A DNA stretch of 24,031 nt from a virus. The notes beneath the pieces were generated by a model, which saw only the letters and a program-made list of their open reading frames with translations, did no database searches and had not been told where the DNA came from. A program made the position numbers and the translations under genes. The stretch is from the IMG/VR virus record IMGVR_UViG_3300042881_000447, positions 1 through 24,031 of that record; one strand, given 5' to 3'. This document shows positions 20,919 through 24,031 of this stretch, piece after piece; within the stretch, counting starts at the first letter, position 1, and every line of letters begins with the position of its first letter.

Positions 20919-21148
20919 AATGTCAACAATGTACAGACGAAAAAAAGATAAAGCTGGTCGATGGCCAAAGCTGTTGTTCCAACTGTCGCGCCTGGTTAAT
21001 CGAATGCGAAGCCAGGCATCTGCTTACTTTGCCATTGCACAAGCGCAGAGAAGCGTTATTCGAAAGGTTAAAGCCAAGAGGCTCGGCGTCCGTGGAGAAA
21101 CTAAAGGAAAAAATGAATGAAGTCTTTTACGCCCAGCGAAAGAAGTGA
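20915..21148 (+). CDS. DUF7696-like small protein (77 aa), TTG start
   Basis: Chosen frame: KCQQC...CCSNC, two CxxC pairs for zinc, then WLIECEARHLLTLPLHKRRE and RLKPRGSASVEKL, a Cys-to-'ECEAR-LL-KRR-RG' pattern I recognise from small phage proteins annotated as a DUF (number from memory). The start must be TTG at 20915: the only earlier candidate before the in-frame stop is a CTG. GGGAG at 20902-20906 lies 8 nt upstream, and TTGA overlaps the upstream stop. A second frame opens at the ATG at 20920 with GGAGG 6 nt before it, giving 66 codons of unrecognised sequence; I consider that frame the shadow. Confidence 0.68.
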   Translation: MKCQQCTDEKKIKLVDGQSCCSNCRAWLIECEARHLLTLPLHKRREALFERLKPRGSASVEKLKEKMNEVFYAQRKK

Positions 21149-21290
21149 CGAACGCAAAATGGCTGACGGAATCCTAGGCGCAGTGCGCGAAGGCGACGGT
21201 CACATGTTCACCCCATTTGAAATTGATTGGGCACTTCAGATCACCGGTGATATTCCTGTTGCAGAAAACGCAATGTTGAGGGAGAATTAG
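21117..21290 (+). CDS. 57-residue unknown
   Basis: MKSFTPSERSDERKMADGIL then AVREGDGHMFTPFEIDWALQ and a short acidic end. AAGGA sits 8 nt before the ATG at 21117, inside the 3' end of the previous gene (32-nt overlap in another frame). An internal ATG at 21159 is a possible alternative. The layout, with a polar N terminus then a helix-rich half, is plausible for a small DNA-region protein, but there is no family hit I can name. Confidence 0.55.
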   Translation: MKSFTPSERSDERKMADGILGAVREGDGHMFTPFEIDWALQITGDIPVAENAMLREN

Positions 21291-21322
21291 CACAGTTTCT
21301 TTTTAATCACAAGGGGATAGCC

Positions 21323-21367
21323 ATGCCAGGTAAAAGCAAAAAGCCACCAAAGCCACCAAAGTATTGA
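21323..21367 (+). CDS. Tiny 14-residue basic Pro/Lys peptide ORF
   Basis: MPGKSKKPPKPPKY with a good AAGGGG ribosome-binding site about 7 nt before the ATG, sitting alone in an otherwise empty 100-bp gap. It is too short to test by composition. It may be a real micropeptide, a leader peptide for the HTH gene downstream, or chance. Confidence 0.3.
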   Translation: MPGKSKKPPKPPKY

Positions 21368-21392
21368 GGTTATGAGTGGCAAGGAGAAAACC

Positions 21393-21638
21393 ATGATCGT
21401 AGCAGTCAACGAGTTTGGCTACCGGATAGGCTCCTCCCACCACAACTGCACGGTGTCTGACGAAGTTATCGACAAGATCCGCGATTTACATGAGGATGAC
21501 GCCATGAGCTACGGCAAGATTGCCAAGCTCTTGAACTTATCAAAAAATTTTGTAGCAAAGGTTTGCCGGTATGAACGAAGGGCACAAACACCAGAGCGGT
21601 GGAAAAGAGTAAAACAAAATGGCCACAAAGAAATCTGA
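21393..21638 (+). CDS. Small HTH protein before the terminase genes (81 aa)
   Basis: The N-terminal MIVAVNEFGYRIGSSHHNC leads into a helix-turn-helix: VIDKIRDLHEDDAMSYGKIA and LLNLSKNFVAKVCRYERRAQ, then a basic end. This matches the small HTH regulators common before packaging genes in phages. The start is the ATG at 21393, with AAGGAG 7 nt upstream; an in-frame ATG at 21372 has only a poorly spaced GAGG. It overlaps the small terminase gene by 20 nt. A role in late-gene control or DNA recognition is inference. Confidence 0.75.
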   Translation: MIVAVNEFGYRIGSSHHNCTVSDEVIDKIRDLHEDDAMSYGKIAKLLNLSKNFVAKVCRYERRAQTPERWKRVKQNGHKEI

Positions 21639-22086
21639 ACCTAAAAAAATGGGTAGACCGCCCGAGGCGGTACCAGAAGACATTGCCGAAGAGTTGGTCG
21701 AATGGATCAGCCAGGGCAAGACTTTGCGCGAGTTTTGCCGGCTTGAGGGTAAACCCGCATGGCGTACTATTTACGATTGGCAAGTAAAAGATAAGGAGTT
21801 TTCCGCACGGATCGCGCACGCGAGGGAGCTTGGCCATGACGCGATTGCTGAAGAGACTCTCGAGATCATCGACACTTTTCCAATCGAAGTTGTGTCTGAC
21901 AACGGCAGCCGGCTGGATGCTGGCCATGTGTCCTGGCTCAAGAACCGGGTCGAGCAGCGCATGAAGCTGCTGGCCAAATGGAACCCCAAGAAGTACGGCG
22001 AGAAGGTAGGCGTCGAACACAGCGGCACAGTTGCCCTCGATACAGCCATCCTGGAGGCCCGTAAGCGTGTCAACCAGCCCGAGTGA
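21619..22086 (+). CDS. Terminase small subunit
   Basis: A 155-residue DNA-recognition subunit of the packaging motor. After a basic start, GRPPEAVPEDIAEELVEWIS and LREFCRLEGKPAWRTIYDW form a helix-turn-helix with a helical region, followed by FSARIAHARELGHDAIAEE, typical of small terminases that bind the packaging site. The C-terminal half is a helical oligomerisation-type region with WLKNRVEQRMKLLAKWNP, ending in a short polar tail. It overlaps the HTH gene upstream and the large terminase downstream, the usual order. Confidence 0.9.
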   Translation: MATKKSEPKKMGRPPEAVPEDIAEELVEWISQGKTLREFCRLEGKPAWRTIYDWQVKDKEFSARIAHARELGHDAIAEETLEIIDTFPIEVVSDNGSRLDAGHVSWLKNRVEQRMKLLAKWNPKKYGEKVGVEHSGTVALDTAILEARKRVNQPE

Positions 22087-23608
22087 TGTTGCCCTAGCCC
22101 AAGATATGGGGAGGTTCTTTGACGACGCCCTGGGCTTTGTGATGTATGCATTCGATTGGGGCAACGATCCAACCCTGCAAATGGTTGAGCTACGCGAACC
22201 CTGGGCATCAAAGTACAACAGCAAGTATGGCCCGGATGAATGGGCTTGCGAATTTATGGACAGCATTGGCAAGGAAGTGCGCGCCAACGCGTTTGACGGG
22301 CAGCAGCCGGTGCCAGCCCAGCGCCACGCCACCAGTTCTGGCCACGGTATCGGTAAGTCGGCCATTACATCCTGGCTCATCCTATGGATTGCATCGACCA
22401 GGCCACACAGCAAAGGCGTCGTGACCGCCAACACCAGCGACCAGCTTGGATCTAAAACCTGGGCCGAGCTTGGCAAGTGGAAAAAGAAATGCATTACCGG
22501 CCATTGGTTTGAAGTAACCACCGGCAAGGGCGCGATGCGGATCGTTCACAAAGACTTTCCAGAGTCCTGGCGCTGCGATGCACAAACGTGCCGGGAAGAG
22601 AACAGCGAAAGCTTTGCGGGTTTGCATGCTGCCAACTCATCACCGTATTACATTTTTGACGAAGCGTCTGCTGTGCCGGACAAGATCTGGGAAGTGGCCG
22701 AGGGTGGATTGACTGACGGCGAACCCTTTTGGTTTGTGTTTGGCAACCCGACCAGGAACACCGGCCGGTTCTTTGAGTGCTTCAACAAGTTTAGGCACCG
22801 CTGGAACACGCAGCAAATTGACAGCCGGTCGGTGCAGATCACCAACAAAGGCACCATCGATGAGTGGGTAAGTGACTATGGCGAGGACAGTGACTTCGTT
22901 CGCGTCCGTGTCAGAGGCATATTTCCACAAGCATCAAGCTTGCAGTTCATCCCCAGGAACCTGGTAGATGACGCTATGGATCGCGTGCCGGAGGTCAGCA
23001 GTATGTCTGGTAGGACTGCGGTCGTTGGCGTCGATGTGGCTCGTTTTGGTGACGATCAGAGTGTGATCCGTACCAGGGTGGGGCGCGATGCTGCCACATT
23101 CCCGCCTAAACGATACCGCGGCCTGGATCTGATGCAGCTAACCAGCCGGGTTGTTGAGCATGTAAAGCTGCTAAAAACTGCCAGCTATGGCGTGGTCATT
23201 TTTGTAGACGGTGGCGGTGTAGGTGGTGGCGTGATCGACCGCCTGCGCCAGCTTAACTATGACGTGATTGAGGTGCAGTTCGGTGGCAAGGCAGATGATC
23301 CCAAGAAGTACGCGAACAAGCGGGCAGAGATCTGGGGCCGTATGCGTGATTGGTTAAAGGGTGGCTGCCTGGCTAAAGACGAAGAGTTGGCCACTGACTT
23401 GACCTCGGTTGAGTATGGCTTTAGACCTGACGACAGCATCTTGCTCGAGTCCAAAGAAGCAATGAAGCGCCGAGGTATGGCCAGCCCAGATGATGGTGAC
23501 GCCCTGGCCATGACATTCGCGCAGCCGGTGGCCGAGTTCATGGGCGGTGAAGACATTCCAAAAACTAAAGCAAAGGCCAGAGACTATGATCCGTACGCTC
23601 TTGTATGA
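22067..23608 (+). CDS. Terminase large subunit, GTG start
   Basis: The 513-residue packaging ATPase and nuclease. The start is GTG at 22067 with GGAGG at 22053-22057, inside the small terminase gene; no ATG fits better. The ATPase domain has Walker A GHGIGKS (residues 92-98) and Walker B IFDEAS with D198 and E199, and coupling motif candidates in GNPTRNTG. The RNase H-like nuclease has D323 in GVDVARFGDD, D381 in FVDGGGVGGG and D478 in DDGDALAMTF, the expected acidic triad. Length and motifs are complete, so it should be functional. Its last 23 bases overlap the GNAT gene. Confidence 0.96.
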   Translation: MSTSPSDVALAQDMGRFFDDALGFVMYAFDWGNDPTLQMVELREPWASKYNSKYGPDEWACEFMDSIGKEVRANAFDGQQPVPAQRHATSSGHGIGKSAITSWLILWIASTRPHSKGVVTANTSDQLGSKTWAELGKWKKKCITGHWFEVTTGKGAMRIVHKDFPESWRCDAQTCREENSESFAGLHAANSSPYYIFDEASAVPDKIWEVAEGGLTDGEPFWFVFGNPTRNTGRFFECFNKFRHRWNTQQIDSRSVQITNKGTIDEWVSDYGEDSDFVRVRVRGIFPQASSLQFIPRNLVDDAMDRVPEVSSMSGRTAVVGVDVARFGDDQSVIRTRVGRDAATFPPKRYRGLDLMQLTSRVVEHVKLLKTASYGVVIFVDGGGVGGGVIDRLRQLNYDVIEVQFGGKADDPKKYANKRAEIWGRMRDWLKGGCLAKDEELATDLTSVEYGFRPDDSILLESKEAMKRRGMASPDDGDALAMTFAQPVAEFMGGEDIPKTKAKARDYDPYALV

Positions 23609-24031
23609 GGTGCCCGTATTACCACATCCAGCTACTAGATTGCCATCATGCGTGATCAAACAAGTTACTTGCCATGAGTTGGCCGGTGACCCAAAGTTCG
23701 CGGGATTGATTGAAGAGTACGCAAACGAGTCAGCTATTGCTGGAATGCCGCGTCCAAACTATCAGTTCGGGATGTACAGATTAATGGAAGTGGCTGGAGA
23801 TTTTCATCTCATTGCTGCGTATGTTGATGACGTGCTGGTTGGATTCTTGTCTTTAGTGATAAATGTTGTGCCGCATTACGGCAAACGTGTTGCTTCGACC
23901 GAGTCTTACTTTGTCACTGAATCACATCGCAAAGGTGGGCCTGGCCTTGACTTGTTGCGTGCAGCCGAATGGATAGCAAAAGCTAACGGGGCTGTTGGTA
24001 TGTTGGTATGCGCTCCAAAGGGCGGTAAGCT
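23586..24031 (+). CDS. GNAT-family acetyltransferase, 3'-partial
   Basis: At least 148 codons, open at the right edge. The N terminus is MIRTLLYEVPVLPHPATR. The GNAT fold is suggested by GFLSLVINVVPHYG, the strand with ASTESYFVTESHRKGGPGLD (an acetyl-CoA loop of R-x-G-G/P-G type), and LLRAAEWIAKANGAVGMLVC. Such transferases directly after the large terminase occur in several phage groups; the substrate is unknown. It overlaps the terminase end by 23 nt, so translation is coupled. Its C terminus cannot be judged from this window. Confidence 0.8.
   Translation, partial: MIRTLLYEVPVLPHPATRLPSCVIKQVTCHELAGDPKFAGLIEEYANESAIAGMPRPNYQFGMYRLMEVAGDFHLIAAYVDDVLVGFLSLVINVVPHYGKRVASTESYFVTESHRKGGPGLDLLRAAEWIAKANGAVGMLVCAPKGGK
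23608..23627 (+). repeat. Copy 2 of a 20-bp direct repeat after a stop codon
   Basis: AGGTGCCCGTATTACCACAT, 18 of 20 bases identical to 5292-5311, begins on the last base of the terminase stop codon, as the other copy begins on the stop codon of the giant gene. Here it lies within the coding sequence for the N terminus of the GNAT protein, so it is under coding constraint as well. Confidence 0.4.

Noticed and set aside
21466-22527. A 353-codon open frame on the minus strand across the terminase genes
   Set aside because: It is antisense to the well-supported HTH, small terminase and large terminase genes, has no recognisable protein features and no operon context.
1-24031. CRISPR array, insertion sequence or diversity-generating retroelement
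   Set aside because: No spaced direct-repeat array, transposase or reverse transcriptase is present in any frame; the repeated segments are explained by fibre shaft, glycine-rich tip and the 7-bp origin-like repeat.

Overview
The window is a stretch of a tailed-phage genome, or a prophage of one, most likely a podovirus-type phage of a Gram-negative and probably betaproteobacterial (freshwater Burkholderiales-like) host. The phage call is firm: it rests on terminase small and large subunits, a T7-type tail fibre, a holin/endolysin pair, RecT plus a YqaJ-type exonuclease, SSB, RusA and an O/P-like replication pair. The host call is inference from family resemblance and a betaproteobacterial style of small phage genes. 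No rRNA, tRNA, CRISPR array, insertion sequence or integrase is visible.

Layout. (1) 1-9893, plus strand: the 3' part of a giant virion/ejection protein carrying an ADP-ribosyltransferase-like segment, an HExxH metallopeptidase motif and a C-terminal membrane segment; then a T7 gp17-like fibre with a heptad-repeat shaft and a glycine-rich tip, a second free-standing copy of that tip, and a small tail-associated protein. (2) 9890-12667, plus strand: a tightly coupled run of small membrane or coiled-coil genes ending in a 3TM-type holin and an M15 peptidase endolysin, closed by two hairpins, the second a classical terminator. (3) 16565-12750, minus strand: small unknown genes, then the recombination genes (YqaJ exonuclease, a small unknown, RecT), a small HTH protein and a lipoprotein. 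A near-consensus promoter with a perfect inverted repeat sits inside this operon at 15644-15676. (4) 16566-16849: divergent control region with several inverted repeats. (5) 16850-19208, plus strand: Cro/YdaS-like regulator, RusA, SSB, a small Cys-rich protein, a DUF1376 (O-like) replication protein with a 5x7-bp tandem repeat inside the gene (candidate origin), and a P-like loader. (6) 19209-21638, plus strand: a candidate structured RNA followed by a chain of very small coupled genes, including a candidate PD-(D/E)XK nuclease. (7) 21619-24031, plus strand: terminase small and large subunits, then a GNAT acetyltransferase that runs off the window.

How it fits together: the divergent regulator region separates leftward recombination/takeover genes from rightward replication genes, which run on into packaging. 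The structural and lysis genes read toward the terminator from the other side, where they converge with the leftward operon. The most unusual items are a 144-codon ORF overprinted on the giant virion protein with a perfect ribosome-binding site and matching codon-usage distortion in the host frame; a candidate ~90-nt structured RNA with a 10-bp closing stem; the out-of-codon-phase heptamer repeat in the replication gene; and the duplicated fibre tip.
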